64,000 bases of DNA from Gammaproteobacteria bacterium. GTDB lineage: Bacteria; Pseudomonadota; Gammaproteobacteria; Pseudomonadales; Azotimanducaceae. Below the pieces are notes generated by a model, which did not search any database, was not told the DNA's origin, and saw only the letters and a program-made list of their open reading frames with translations. The stretch spans positions 27,315 through 91,314 of the forward strand of contig JAJFKA010000092.1 of the NCBI GenBank assembly GCA_021773555.1, read 5' to 3'. Every line of letters starts with the position of its first letter. Within the stretch, counting starts at the first letter, position 1. The translations under genes were made by a program, and so were the position numbers. Below, piece after piece: positions 16,402 through 25,727 of this stretch.

Positions 16402-18243
16402 TCAGGAAGTGTCGCCAGTAAGCTCGGCAAAGCTCTTACTACGGTTTTGGCGCAACCCAACCACCACGCTGGATAATACGTTTTCGAATTCGTCTCCGGT
16501 GTCCAGGATTTCACTGTTCTCTGTCACCAGCATGTTGGAAAGTTGACTGGCGGTGTATTCAGCGACTTTGATGCCCGCCCTGTTGGCAAATATGTATTTC
16601 TCGTTTCCTGGGATGATGGCCACGAGTTTGGCTGGTGTCAGAGTACCTACCATAAGGGGTAACTTTACCCAGGCATCGGGACGTAATTGCGACACAGCCT
16701 CGACGGCAAACTTTAGCTTACGCTCCGCTTTGCGTCTCAATGCGAGCGATCGCTTCTTTTTCAGTTCAAGTATTTTCAGCAGTTTCTTTTGTTTTTCGGT
16801 CTGGGTGGTCTTGCGATCCCTGGTGTATTCCTGTGAGAGCCTGAGTTGCTCCTGTTCATCGGCCAGCTTTTTCTTCTTTTTATTCTGGTCACTGACGTTC
16901 TGTAGCACGCGGTTCAGGTGTACCTTGAACAACTCCTGCATGGGTATCGGCGAGAGCGGTTTGATGGTGCCATCGCGAAGCTGCATTGCCATCTGCGTGT
17001 AGTTGAGCTGCATCCCTTTACGGCGATTGTGATTGGTAAACAAAAGGCGCTCACTCGAGGCACTGTTCATGATAATCCGCAGACGAGCGATCTTTTCTTC
17101 CGGCTCGTTCTTGTCGTCATAGAGAAACCAGTCCCCGTTTGACAAGGCGGAAAGTTGCTCCAGCAAATCGGAATCGAGGTCAACACCGCTGATCAGGCTG
17201 TCGTCCTGATCCAGTAAATCGAATTCGCAAGGCTCTGAAGGCTCGCCGCGTTTAATCTGCTCGTATTCCTCCTGGATATCGGCAAGTGCATTGACGATGG
17301 TTGATGTGTCGAATTTGAGCTTGCTGCTGAAGTCAGTAATATGCCCAGGTAAACTTTCCATGACAGCGTATTGTTTGGCTTTGTTTTTGCCGGGTTGTAG
17401 TGACCAGATCAAAGCTTCAGTGAGCTTCTCTGCATTCTGCCATTCCTTCGAGTCTTCACCATAGTGCACTATTATTTCTTGAAGAAAGTCGTGCCAGGCA
17501 CCTTGCAGAAGGAAAATAGTGAACATGGGCAACTTGTGGTCTGCCATTTCTCTGTTGAGCAGCTTGGAGGCACGGAGTTTCGCTTTTCTTTCCTCAAGGA
17601 TTGCCAGCTCTTTATCGGCCAGTGTCGCTTCCATTTTCCTGGACAGTCGATTCTCTTTTTCAAAATCACCGCGAAGTTGCGCCAGGCAGTCCTCAAGGGT
17701 AACTCTACCCTTTACCAGCAAGGCGATTGGCTCATCGATTTTTTCCATATACTGATCGCCGAGGATCCCAAGATCTTCACTCCAGCCGACACATTCGGAA
17801 AGTAACAAATCCAGCAGGCTCAGGATGGGCTGACCTGACGTCTGAATTGACGTTGATACGCCATTCTGAATGACGTCTACCGCGTAGTAAGGTAAGAGCG
17901 CCCGCAGGATACACTCGACTCTGTAGTCGAGATCAGTTTTGGTCAGAAAATCCGCCACTGTGTCATCGATAAAACGCAAAGTAGCCGTATCTGTGCGGCC
18001 GAGGCTGATACCTGGGTGGTACTGACGGATCTGATTAAGTAGCGAACCAACCTGACCTTCCAGAGAAAGCGCTGGCAACCGGTTGAGCAGTTCCTCCAGT
18101 TCCGAGCCGCCAATAGCCGCTGCCACGGGTTCCGGAGGTGTGTAGTAGCTGACGAGCGCTACCTGAATCTGCTGATCATTAATCTTTGGTTCGCTCACTG
18201 TTTCCCTGGGTCCTGGTAAGGACGCTTTTTTCTCTCTGGGCAC
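16402..18243 (-). CDS. DUF1631-like large cytoplasmic protein
   Basis: A 613-residue, mostly helical protein. The segments FLLQGAWHDFLQEIIVHYGE and WQNAEKLTEALIWSLQP, together with LPGHITDFSSKL, look like DUF1631 (gammaproteobacterial proteins of about 600-780 residues). The region around 470-520 is very rich in Lys and Gln and probably forms a coiled coil, followed by a C-terminal domain (about 525-600) with KLPLMVGTLTPAKLVAIIPGN, which resembles a regulatory beta domain. No catalytic motif, signal peptide or membrane segment is visible. The role of the family is unknown to me. It is divergent from the fadJ-like gene. Confidence 0.72.
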   Translation of the reverse strand: MPREKKASLPGPRETVSEPKINDQQIQVALVSYYTPPEPVAAAIGGSELEELLNRLPALSLEGQVGSLLNQIRQYHPGISLGRTDTATLRFIDDTVADFLTKTDLDYRVECILRALLPYYAVDVIQNGVSTSIQTSGQPILSLLDLLLSECVGWSEDLGILGDQYMEKIDEPIALLVKGRVTLEDCLAQLRGDFEKENRLSRKMEATLADKELAILEERKAKLRASKLLNREMADHKLPMFTIFLLQGAWHDFLQEIIVHYGEDSKEWQNAEKLTEALIWSLQPGKNKAKQYAVMESLPGHITDFSSKLKFDTSTIVNALADIQEEYEQIKRGEPSEPCEFDLLDQDDSLISGVDLDSDLLEQLSALSNGDWFLYDDKNEPEEKIARLRIIMNSASSERLLFTNHNRRKGMQLNYTQMAMQLRDGTIKPLSPIPMQELFKVHLNRVLQNVSDQNKKKKKLADEQEQLRLSQEYTRDRKTTQTEKQKKLLKILELKKKRSLALRRKAERKLKFAVEAVSQLRPDAWVKLPLMVGTLTPAKLVAIIPGNEKYIFANRAGIKVAEYTASQLSNMLVTENSEILDTGDEFENVLSSVVVGLRQNRSKSFAELTGDTS

Positions 18244-18406
18244 GTCATATTAGTGGGGGTGGGGCGCCTAAAACTTGATGTCGTTCACATTACCGGAAAA
18301 ATTCCCAAAATGAACGTGTGAAACCGTACGCTTCATGCTTTTCGCTGCCCGGGACCGGACTTAAGCTATACTCGCGGTGCTGATATTAATCCCGAAGGAG
18401 AGGCAT

Positions 18407-20509
18407 ATGAAAGGTACCGTCCACTATGAGAATCGCGGTGAAATTGCGTTGCTCAGCATCGACAATCCACCGGTCAATCCACTCTCGTCGGGAGTGCGGC
18501 AGGGCTTGTATGACGGGGTTGATCAGGCCCTCCGGGATGACAGTATCAAGGCGATGGTCATTACCGGGCTACATCGCGCGTTTATCGCGGGTGCTGATAT
18601 AAGTGAGTTTGGGGCTGCCGGCAGCGAGGCGGTTGGATTGGGCGAAGTGCTTACCCGAATGGAGCAAAGCACCAAGCCGATTATCGCAGCGATAAATGGC
18701 ACAGCCTTTGGTGGTGGCCTCGAGGTTGCGCTTTGCTGCGACTATCGAATTGCCGCGGTGACAGCACCGGTCGGTCTGCCGGAAGTTAAGTTGGGATTGT
18801 TACCTGGTGCTGGTGGTACCCAGCGTTTGCCTCGTTTGATTGGTGTAGAAGCGGCCATCAAGGCGATCGTATCCGGTGACCCGATACTTGCACCTCAGGC
18901 GCTCGAGTTGGGAATCGTGGACAAAGTTACCGACCAGGACATCGTCAGCGAGGGTATCGCCTTCGCAGCGGAAATAGTTGACGCTGGTGCTAAAACTCGC
19001 AAGATTCGTGACCTTAGTGACAAGATTAACGAGGGCGGCGACTACCAATCGGTATTCACGGCCGCGGCGGAGGGTCTCAAGAAAACCCATCGCAATCAAT
19101 TTGCACCATCACAAATTCTGAAATGTATTGAAGCCGCGGCCATGTCCGACGACTTCGACGAGGGTCTTGCGGTTGAACAGAAACTGTTTGCTGAGTGTCT
19201 CGGTCACCCGCAGCGTGAGGCACTGATCCACATTTTTTTTGCGGAGCGTGCTGCCAACAAGATACCTGATCTTGATCGTGATGTACCACTGCTCCCGATT
19301 GCAAAAGGATCAGTGATTGGTGCAGGTACTATGGGCGGTGGCATTGCCATGTGTTTTGCCAATGCAGGGATCCCGGTACGCCTGCACGACAATGACGCTG
19401 AGAACCTTGCTCGCGGAATCAAAGTCATCGAAGGCAACTATGCTCGAACAGTATCGAGAGGCAGATTGTCGCAGGATGAGATGGACAGCCGCATGGAATT
19501 GATAATTCCGACGGAAAATTTTGACGACCTGGGCGATGCGGATGTGGTAATCGAAGCGGTCTATGAAAATCTCGATTTAAAGAAAGAGATATTCGCGAAG
19601 CTGGACAAGATCATGAAGCCCGGTGCGATCCTGGCTACAAACACATCCGGGCTGGATGTGGATGCCATTGCGGCCGAGACCAGCAGACCGGAATTCGTTT
19701 GTGGTATGCACTTTTTTAGCCCCGCAAATGTGATGCGCTTACTCGAAGTTGTCCGGGGTAATTCGTCCTCGCCGGTTGTCCTGGGAACGGCGATGGCGCT
19801 CGGTAAAAAACTCGGCAAGGTATCCGTCGTCGCGGGCAACTGCCCTGGTTTCATCGGAAACAGAATGTTAGGTGGTTATCGCAGGCAGGCAGATTTGATG
19901 AGTCTGCAAGGAGCTTCTCCCGCACAGATCGACAAAGTCATATTTGACTTCGGCCTTGCAATGGGTCCGTTTGCCATGGCGGATATGGTGGGCCTCGATC
20001 TTGGCTGGCGTGCGCGCAAAATGATGGGCGGGTCGAATGAAGTGACTGCACGTGTTCCGGATGAGCTTTGTGAACTTGGACGATTCGGTCAGAAAAATGG
20101 CAAGGGATACTACCGCTATGAAGCAGGGGACCGGACTCCATACCCTGACGCTGAGGCGGATGAAGTTATTAAACGCGTCTCTGAATCGCTCGGCTACACC
20201 AGAGCGAACTTCAGTGACGATGAGATTCTAAAGCGCTGTATGTACCCACTGGTCAATATCGGGGCGAAGTTACTGGAGGAGGGCCATGCGCTCCGTGCGG
20301 GCGACATAGATACGGTTTATGTGAATGGGTACGGCTTCCCGGCCTGCATTGGCGGGCCAATGTGGTTCGCGGACAGCAACGGGCTGGACAATGTGCTGGC
20401 CGATATTGAACGCTTTTACGAAGAAACCGGCGACGATGTCTGGAAGCCTGCAGAACTGTTGAAAAAGCTTGTTGCTGAGGGCAAAAACTTTGCCTCGCTG
20501 GATGCCTGA
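18407..20509 (+). CDS. Bifunctional enoyl-CoA hydratase / 3-hydroxyacyl-CoA dehydrogenase (FadJ/MFP type)
   Basis: A 700-residue multifunctional beta-oxidation enzyme. ATG 18407 is chosen because AAGGAG lies 6 bases upstream; an earlier GTG has no such site. A TATACT -10-like hexamer lies at 18367-18372 but has no good -35 partner. The crotonase domain (about 1-190) has the oxyanion segments FIAGADISEF and FGGGLEVAL, and the second glutamate in LPEVKLGLLPGAGGTQ. The NAD-binding dehydrogenase domain begins with VIGAGTMGGGIAM (about 305-320) and continues to the C-terminus. The enzyme hydrates trans-2-enoyl-CoA and oxidises the L-3-hydroxyacyl-CoA. No thiolase gene is adjacent, so a partner must be elsewhere. 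It fits the acyl-CoA-directed genes to the left. Confidence 0.95.
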   Translation: MKGTVHYENRGEIALLSIDNPPVNPLSSGVRQGLYDGVDQALRDDSIKAMVITGLHRAFIAGADISEFGAAGSEAVGLGEVLTRMEQSTKPIIAAINGTAFGGGLEVALCCDYRIAAVTAPVGLPEVKLGLLPGAGGTQRLPRLIGVEAAIKAIVSGDPILAPQALELGIVDKVTDQDIVSEGIAFAAEIVDAGAKTRKIRDLSDKINEGGDYQSVFTAAAEGLKKTHRNQFAPSQILKCIEAAAMSDDFDEGLAVEQKLFAECLGHPQREALIHIFFAERAANKIPDLDRDVPLLPIAKGSVIGAGTMGGGIAMCFANAGIPVRLHDNDAENLARGIKVIEGNYARTVSRGRLSQDEMDSRMELIIPTENFDDLGDADVVIEAVYENLDLKKEIFAKLDKIMKPGAILATNTSGLDVDAIAAETSRPEFVCGMHFFSPANVMRLLEVVRGNSSSPVVLGTAMALGKKLGKVSVVAGNCPGFIGNRMLGGYRRQADLMSLQGASPAQIDKVIFDFGLAMGPFAMADMVGLDLGWRARKMMGGSNEVTARVPDELCELGRFGQKNGKGYYRYEAGDRTPYPDAEADEVIKRVSESLGYTRANFSDDEILKRCMYPLVNIGAKLLEEGHALRAGDIDTVYVNGYGFPACIGGPMWFADSNGLDNVLADIERFYEETGDDVWKPAELLKKLVAEGKNFASLDA

Positions 20510-20521
20510 CCTCGACGCTTA

Positions 20522-20535
20522 AACTCCCGGGAGTT
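20522..20535. repeat. 14-bp perfect palindrome downstream of the fadJ-like gene
   Basis: AACTCCCGGGAGTT lies 12 bases after the stop codon of the multifunctional enzyme. It has no central loop and no following T-run, so it would be a poor terminator hairpin; it may be an operator-like palindrome or chance. Confidence 0.45.
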
Positions 20536-20663
20536 AGTCTGAGTGAAGTGATCCAATTTTCGAGGAGTGTGGCTGCGCCCTCTGAATAGGTGGCTTAATT
20601 TTCCGTATGCCGGCCGGACCTGATCAAATCTGCCAGTGGTTAGTCATATCCGCCTATTGGCGA

Positions 20664-20691
20664 TTGTCTAAAATCAAAAAGTAATTATAAA
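20664..20691 (+). promoter_or_regulatory. Candidate sigma-70 promoter for the DUF454-like gene
   Basis: TTGTCT (20664-20669) and TATAAA (20686-20691) are separated by 16 bases, in an A/T-rich stretch about 75 bases before the start codon at 20768. The match is fair and is based on inspection only. Confidence 0.45.
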
Positions 20692-20767
20692 ACAAAGACT
20701 TACAGCGATGGCACAGATCGTGCGTAGGCCTCTGTGAGCCAATTGCGTTTTGAAAAGTGATGAACCC

Positions 20768-21118
20768 ATGAAAAAAGTGATACACGTTGAACTCAGTAAA
20801 CCCATGAAGCTGATCTACCTGGCTTTCGGGCTCGTTTGCCTGGGATTTGGTCTCCTCGGACTGATCTTCCCGATACTACCTGGCGTGTTGTTTCTCTTAG
20901 CTGCACTGTTCCTGCTGAGTCGCGGGTCCGCTCGTATCGCGCGGTTCGCTCAATCGAACAGCCAGATCAGGAAGATACAAACGCGACTTGACCGCATGCA
21001 AGCGGTAAGCGTGCCAGATCAGTTGCGCCTGGCGGGTTGGATGGTGCTGGAAACGGGCGTTCGTAGCGCTCAGTTTATGAGCCGGTCGGTGTCTCGTGTC
21101 CGCGATCGATTTCGCTAA
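20768..21118 (+). CDS. DUF454/YbaN-like small inner membrane protein
   Basis: A 116-residue protein; the ATG at 20768 (MKKVIHVEL) is preferred over an in-frame TTG 18 bases earlier. After a short polar start there are two adjacent hydrophobic segments (about 12-34 and 36-55), containing GLIFPILPGVLFLLAALFLLSR, then a basic tail. The Pro-Gly hairpin followed by a hydrophobic run and a Ser/Arg pair resembles DUF454 (YbaN) proteins, whose consensus has IPLLPTTPFLLLAA at the same point. Function of the family is unknown. It stands alone between the fadJ-like gene and the LLM-M20-CehA run. Confidence 0.7.
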   Translation: MKKVIHVELSKPMKLIYLAFGLVCLGFGLLGLIFPILPGVLFLLAALFLLSRGSARIARFAQSNSQIRKIQTRLDRMQAVSVPDQLRLAGWMVLETGVRSAQFMSRSVSRVRDRFR

Positions 21119-21204
21119 GTGCGAGTAAACGCCGGGTCAATGCCAATCTTTTCCTGAGAGTAAAAACAGGTATGCTTGTGGCTCCTATCTAACAGGAGTC
21201 ATCC

Positions 21205-22119
21205 TTGAAACTAGCGGTTGAATTTCCTTCGGTCAGTTATCGAGAGGGTCCCGAGGGGATAATCCGCCTTGCCCGGGAAGTAGAACGAATCGGCTTTGAT
21301 CAACTGGATATGTTTGACCATGTGGTCATGGGATATCCAACTGAGACGCGACCCGCGCCGATGTATCCCCCTCAGATGCCCATCATGGAAGCCGTGGTGA
21401 TGCTCTCCTTTATTGCAGCTGTAACCAGCACAATTGGTCTGGGTACGGAGGTACTCGTGCTACCACAACGAAATCCCACACTAACCGCGAAGCAGATAGC
21501 GACGCTGGACACCCTCTCCGGAGGTCGAGTGCGTCTTGGAGTTGGTGTTGGCTGGCAGGAATCGGAGTACGAGGCACTCGGCGAATCGTTCCGAACGAGA
21601 GGGAAACGGATGGATGAGGCGATTCGGCTGTTGCGGAAATTTTGGGGGGAGGAACGCGTCGATTCCAATTCGAGCGACTACCGTTTCGAGGCGATCGCGA
21701 TGGAGCCCAAACCGCCGCAAGGCGCAAAGCTGCCGATTTGGGTTGGGGGAAGCTCCAGGAGAGCATTATTGCGCGTTGCGGAGTTGGGGGATGGGTGGAT
21801 GGCATCATCGGGCATGTCAGAGGAAAGCGTTAGCGCGAAACGGGCACTGATTCTGGAACACGCGATCAAGTGCAATCGCGATCCTGCCGAAATTGGGTTT
21901 CAGATGATGCTGGACTCGCCGCCGCGCGACGACGCGGGGAAAGCCTTTTACAGTGACATGGATAAAGTGGTCGCTGCAGCAGCGCGGATTCAGGATCTGG
22001 AGTTTGGTTGGGCGACTATAAACATGACCGCGATCTTTCAATCTGGTGCACGAACGATTGATTCGATGACGGACGTTCTCGGCAACATTCACGACCGTAT
22101 CAGAAGTGAATTCGACTAG
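21205..22119 (+). CDS. Luciferase-like (LLM) flavin/F420-type oxidoreductase, TIGR03619-like
   Basis: A 304-residue LLM-fold enzyme with a TTG start placed 7 to 8 bases after AGGAG. The family is shown by MKLAVEFPSVSYREGPEG at the N-terminus, TSTIGLGTEVLVLPQRNP, LSGGRVRLGVGVGWQESEY and PIWVGGSSRRALLR. It belongs to the group annotated as F420-dependent (TIGR03619-like), but the cofactor is not proven. It is the first gene of a forward run with the M20 peptidase and the CehA-like lipoprotein; the gap to the peptidase start is 18 bases. Confidence 0.86.
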   Translation: MKLAVEFPSVSYREGPEGIIRLAREVERIGFDQLDMFDHVVMGYPTETRPAPMYPPQMPIMEAVVMLSFIAAVTSTIGLGTEVLVLPQRNPTLTAKQIATLDTLSGGRVRLGVGVGWQESEYEALGESFRTRGKRMDEAIRLLRKFWGEERVDSNSSDYRFEAIAMEPKPPQGAKLPIWVGGSSRRALLRVAELGDGWMASSGMSEESVSAKRALILEHAIKCNRDPAEIGFQMMLDSPPRDDAGKAFYSDMDKVVAAAARIQDLEFGWATINMTAIFQSGARTIDSMTDVLGNIHDRIRSEFD

Positions 22120-22137
22120 GCCATGAGAGGAGCATTC

Positions 22138-23601
22138 ATGAAAAGATTAGCAATGGTGGTCGGCGTCGCTGTACTCCTGGTCATTGGTGTTTTGATATCA
22201 AGAACATTGATGCATGCGCCGAACTCTACCGAAATTGTGGAGAAACTAACCATTGAAATCGATGTGGCCGAAGCTGCACAGCATTTATCCGAAGCAATCC
22301 GCTATGTAACGATTTCGCATCAAAGTGAAGCAGATATTGACCGTGCCGCCTTCCAGGATTTTATCGACTGGGCTCGTATCACTTACCCTGAGGTGCACCA
22401 GCAGTTGCAGTTACAAAGGCTGAATGACACGCTCCTGTATCGTTGGCAGGGTCGAGATGACACCTTGCAGCCGATCCTGGTGACCGGCCACTATGATGTT
22501 GTTCCAGTCATACCCGGAACGGAGGAAAAATGGCAGCACCCGCCGTTTGAGGGGGTAATCGATAACGGTGTCATCTGGGGTCGCGGCGCGCTTGATGACA
22601 AGAGCGGCGTAATAGGTCTGTTTGAAGCCGCGGAGTTGCTGTTGAGGCAGGGTTTTCAACCTGAACGCACGATCTATTTGAGTTTCGGTCACGATGAGGA
22701 ACTTGGCGGAACCAACGGTGCTTCGGAAGTCGCTGGTCTGTTGAAATCCGAAGGTGTGCAACTCGCATGGACACTGGATGAAGGCTCATTTCTTCTCAGT
22801 AAGATGCTTCCGGGTGTCGACCCGCTCGTGGCAACCATCAATGTTGCCGAGAAGGGCAGTGTGACACTGCTGATTGTCGCAAAGGCCGACGGGGGGCACT
22901 CATCCATGCCGCCAAAAAATACCGCAGTTGGAATACTCGCGGCGGCCATTGTCAGGTTGGAAGACAATCCCGTTCCTGGTGGGCTATCAGGATTGAGTGC
23001 GCAGATGTTTGATGAAATCAGCCGTTATATGCCCTTCATGCCGCGCTTGTTGTTTGCAAATCAATGGCTCTTTTCACGGTTGCTCGATAACCAGCTTTCA
23101 TCCCTGTCGATGACGAATGCAATGCTTCGAACCACAACGGCGCCGACCATGCTTTCCGGCAGTATTAAAACGAATGTTTTGCCGATTGAAGCCATCGCAG
23201 CCGTGAACTTCAGGATTCATCCAAGGGATAGTGTCCAGGATGTGATTGACCATGTGAGAAAAGCTGTTGAATCCGACGTTGTTGAAGTCCGCGTACCGGA
23301 ATATGGAGGCCGCGCTGCTTCCGAGGTTTCTGACTGGAACTCAGAAGGCTACGCGGTGATTGCACGATCAACCCGGGAGGTTTATGGCGAGGTTGTCATT
23401 ACGCCGGGGCTAATGATCGCGGGCTCAGACACGCGCCACTATGGAAAAGTTGCTGACAATTCGTTCCGGTACAATCCATTTGTCGTTACGTCAGAGGACC
23501 TGACCGGTTTTCACGGTACTAACGAGAAAATCACGGTCGATAATTTTGCCCAGGGGATTCGCACGTATATACAGATTTTAAAAAATGGTTCTGGGCGATA
23601 A
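22138..23601 (+). CDS. M20 family metallopeptidase (PM20D1/carboxypeptidase S-like), membrane-anchored
   Basis: A 487-residue zinc peptidase. ATG 22138 follows AGAGGAG by 5 bases; an in-frame ATG 5 codons earlier lacks a site. An N-terminal hydrophobic segment (about 4-22) acts as signal or anchor, so the enzyme is probably periplasmic. Zinc ligands are visible in VTGHYDVVPV, RGALDDKSG and the catalytic glutamate pair in FGHDEELGG; later AGSDTRHYGKVAD and FHGTNEKI contribute further ligands. Length and motif order match N-acyl-amino-acid hydrolases such as PM20D1. The end of the gene overlaps the longer reading frame of the next gene, and translational coupling is likely. Confidence 0.92.
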   Translation: MKRLAMVVGVAVLLVIGVLISRTLMHAPNSTEIVEKLTIEIDVAEAAQHLSEAIRYVTISHQSEADIDRAAFQDFIDWARITYPEVHQQLQLQRLNDTLLYRWQGRDDTLQPILVTGHYDVVPVIPGTEEKWQHPPFEGVIDNGVIWGRGALDDKSGVIGLFEAAELLLRQGFQPERTIYLSFGHDEELGGTNGASEVAGLLKSEGVQLAWTLDEGSFLLSKMLPGVDPLVATINVAEKGSVTLLIVAKADGGHSSMPPKNTAVGILAAAIVRLEDNPVPGGLSGLSAQMFDEISRYMPFMPRLLFANQWLFSRLLDNQLSSLSMTNAMLRTTTAPTMLSGSIKTNVLPIEAIAAVNFRIHPRDSVQDVIDHVRKAVESDVVEVRVPEYGGRAASEVSDWNSEGYAVIARSTREVYGEVVITPGLMIAGSDTRHYGKVADNSFRYNPFVVTSEDLTGFHGTNEKITVDNFAQGIRTYIQILKNGSGR

Positions 23602-23620
23602 ATTGGAGCGGTCTTTCTCT

Positions 23621-25042
23621 ATGGCAAAGTATACAAGTGTAAGGTTCGTCCTTCTTGCAGCTTTAAGTGGCTGTGTCACACAGTCCACTCCTGTGATGAA
23701 TCAGGCAAGCTGGATTGCGGGTGATCACCACATCCACTCGCGGTATAGCGTGGGTTGGAACCGGGAAGTCGATCCTCCGACTCCGATTATCGGTGGCGAT
23801 GCGATCTATCCGATTCCGATGAACGCGCTGATGGCGCGGTCGTTTGGTCTGTCCTGGATGGTTGCAACGGATCACGGTGGTCCAAATCATTCCAAAATTA
23901 CCCGGGATCGCGCTTATCCCGAACTGGTGCAATCAAGACAACTGGTGCCGGGTGTGATCCAATTCTACGGGATGGAATTAAATACGCCGGGCGCTGATCA
24001 CAGCAGCATTATTATTCCTCCTGGAGCGGATGAAACGGATCGCCTGTTTGCGATTGAATCGGGATTCGATAAATACGACGTTCACCCGGTTGATGCCGAG
24101 CGTGATGTTGAATCTCGAATGGTTGCAGCGCTGAAAATTATGGACGGAATGTCACCGAAACCGCTCGTTATCGCCAATCATCCGTCCAGATCCGCACCCG
24201 GGGCACACCAGTATGGCCTGTACGCGCCGGCAGAATTAAGGGCGTGGAATGATACCGCGGCAGAAGTTGCCGTGGGTATGGCCGGTGCACCCGGGCATCA
24301 GGCAATCGCCTTGTCTGCGGACGGTACACCGCGTGCGTTAGCGCGTGGTGGTTATCGGCTTTTCCCCACCATGGGAGGATTTGATCAGATGACCGCACGC
24401 GTAGGTGGCTTCTGGGACTCAATGCTGGGGGAGGGGCGTCGCTGGTTCATCACGGCGAATTCAGATTCACACAAACACTACACCGAAGGAGGCATCGATT
24501 TCTGGCCGGGAGAGTATTCCAAGACTTATGTTCATGCACAGCTGAATCACGAGAGCATCGTGGATGCAATCAGGTCAGGTAAGGTCTTCGTGACCACCGG
24601 TGATCTGATCTCGGAACTTGACGTCACTGTGAGAAATGCGGCCGATATCGCCGCAGCTAGCGGCTCACTGCAGTTGACCATTCCGGGCGCCTACGATGTG
24701 ACGATCTCGTTGGTCGATCCGGAGGGTAAAAATCATCACGGTGATTCACCGAGAGTGAGACGGGTTGATGTGATTATGGGAGAAATTGGCGGCAAAACAA
24801 CGGATCCGACGCTGGATACCAACAACACAACTAAGGTCGTAAAGAGATTCTACTCTGATGATTGGCAAGGCAGAGGAACGAGAAAAACCATGACTCATAC
24901 AATCATTGCCGGGAAGGCGGATTTCTATGTGCGGGTCCGAGGTACTAATACTGATGAGCTGGAACCGGCGATGGACCCGCCAGGAGAGGATCCCTGGCAG
25001 GACCTGTGGTTTTATTCGAACCCTGTGTTTGTTCGGCGCTGA
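23621..25042 (+). CDS. CehA/McbA-like PHP-family metallohydrolase, lipoprotein
   Basis: A 473-residue protein with a lipoprotein signal: MAKYTSVRFVLLAALSGC, with the lipobox ending at Cys18, so it should be attached to a membrane. The PHP-type metal motifs are visible: GDHHIHSRYS, VATDHGGPNHS and, later, TANSDSHKHYTEGG. CehA-like family members include carbaryl and other carbamate or phosphotriester hydrolases, but most are uncharacterised. A C-terminal beta-rich domain follows from about residue 330. It lies directly behind the M20 peptidase gene (20 bases). An outer-membrane or periplasmic step in breakdown of an amide or ester is likely; the substrate is unknown. Confidence 0.86.
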   Translation: MAKYTSVRFVLLAALSGCVTQSTPVMNQASWIAGDHHIHSRYSVGWNREVDPPTPIIGGDAIYPIPMNALMARSFGLSWMVATDHGGPNHSKITRDRAYPELVQSRQLVPGVIQFYGMELNTPGADHSSIIIPPGADETDRLFAIESGFDKYDVHPVDAERDVESRMVAALKIMDGMSPKPLVIANHPSRSAPGAHQYGLYAPAELRAWNDTAAEVAVGMAGAPGHQAIALSADGTPRALARGGYRLFPTMGGFDQMTARVGGFWDSMLGEGRRWFITANSDSHKHYTEGGIDFWPGEYSKTYVHAQLNHESIVDAIRSGKVFVTTGDLISELDVTVRNAADIAAASGSLQLTIPGAYDVTISLVDPEGKNHHGDSPRVRRVDVIMGEIGGKTTDPTLDTNNTTKVVKRFYSDDWQGRGTRKTMTHTIIAGKADFYVRVRGTNTDELEPAMDPPGEDPWQDLWFYSNPVFVRR

Positions 25043-25043
25043 A

Positions 25044-25430
25044 CTATTTCGCGGGGCTGAGCTGAATAAGGATTCCATTGGCGGATTTAGGGTGAATAAA
25101 TACCTGGGGACCACCAACTCCGATGAGTTGCACACCCTTTGCCGTTAGTGCCTCGACCGTCGCGTCCAGATCCTCAACCTCCATGGCCAGCGTATGCAAA
25201 CCTTCTCCGCGAGACTGCACCGCACGCCCGACAGCAGATTCATCATTGTTGGGTGCAACAATCTCGATAAATCCACCATTTTGAAGCGGGAAAAACGCCT
25301 GTTTGATGCCAAGCGCTTCTGACTCGGCAGTACGTTCCAATGCGAGCCCCAGCTTATCGCGCCAGGTCTCGATGCCATCATCGATGTCCTTCACTCGTAT
25401 TACAATATGATCAACACCTTTCATTGACAT
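25044..25430 (-). CDS. VOC/glyoxalase superfamily protein (methylmalonyl-CoA epimerase-like)
   Basis: A 128-residue protein behind a GAGG ribosome site. It starts with KGVDHIVIRVKDIDDGIETWRDKLGL, followed by a second half beginning LHTLAMEVEDLDATVEAL, showing the two beta-alpha-beta-beta-beta modules of the vicinal oxygen chelate fold. Metal-ligand candidates are His8, Glu57 (GGFIEIV) and His78, with a final glutamine in GILIQLSP rather than glutamate. The pattern resembles methylmalonyl-CoA epimerase but is not specific. It is convergent with the CehA-like gene (1 base between the stops) and divergent from the GMC oxidoreductase. Confidence 0.85.
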   Translation of the reverse strand: MSMKGVDHIVIRVKDIDDGIETWRDKLGLALERTAESEALGIKQAFFPLQNGGFIEIVAPNNDESAVGRAVQSRGEGLHTLAMEVEDLDATVEALTAKGVQLIGVGGPQVFIHPKSANGILIQLSPAK

Positions 25431-25633
25431 GGGATTACCTCAAGTTGTGGGAGCAGCTGAATATAGCCTGATGCCGGTCCTGAATACAATTGCGCCTCGA
25501 TCCCTGCACATGGCGAAGTTGTTAGCCATGCTGTCTTGAGCGATTTTGTTCAAGATTCGAAGGCAGAATTGTCAGAAAACCATTCAGACACAGGCTGTGT
25601 TTCACGAGTTGACCTCCGTTTTCACTTAACCTA

Positions 25634-25662
25634 TTGAAATATAATAACCTAACGATTATACT
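25634..25662 (+). promoter_or_regulatory. Candidate sigma-70 promoter of the GMC oxidoreductase gene
   Basis: TTGAAA (25634-25639) and TATACT (25657-25662) are separated by exactly 17 bases, close to the sigma-70 consensus. The predicted start of transcription is near 25669, about 59 bases before the ATG at 25728. The surrounding stretch is A/T-rich. Confidence 0.65.
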
Positions 25663-25727
25663 ATGTCGCCGTCGTGAATAGTGCGGGCTAGTACATTCTC
25701 TGCCGAAATTTCCTGGAATGCTGATCA

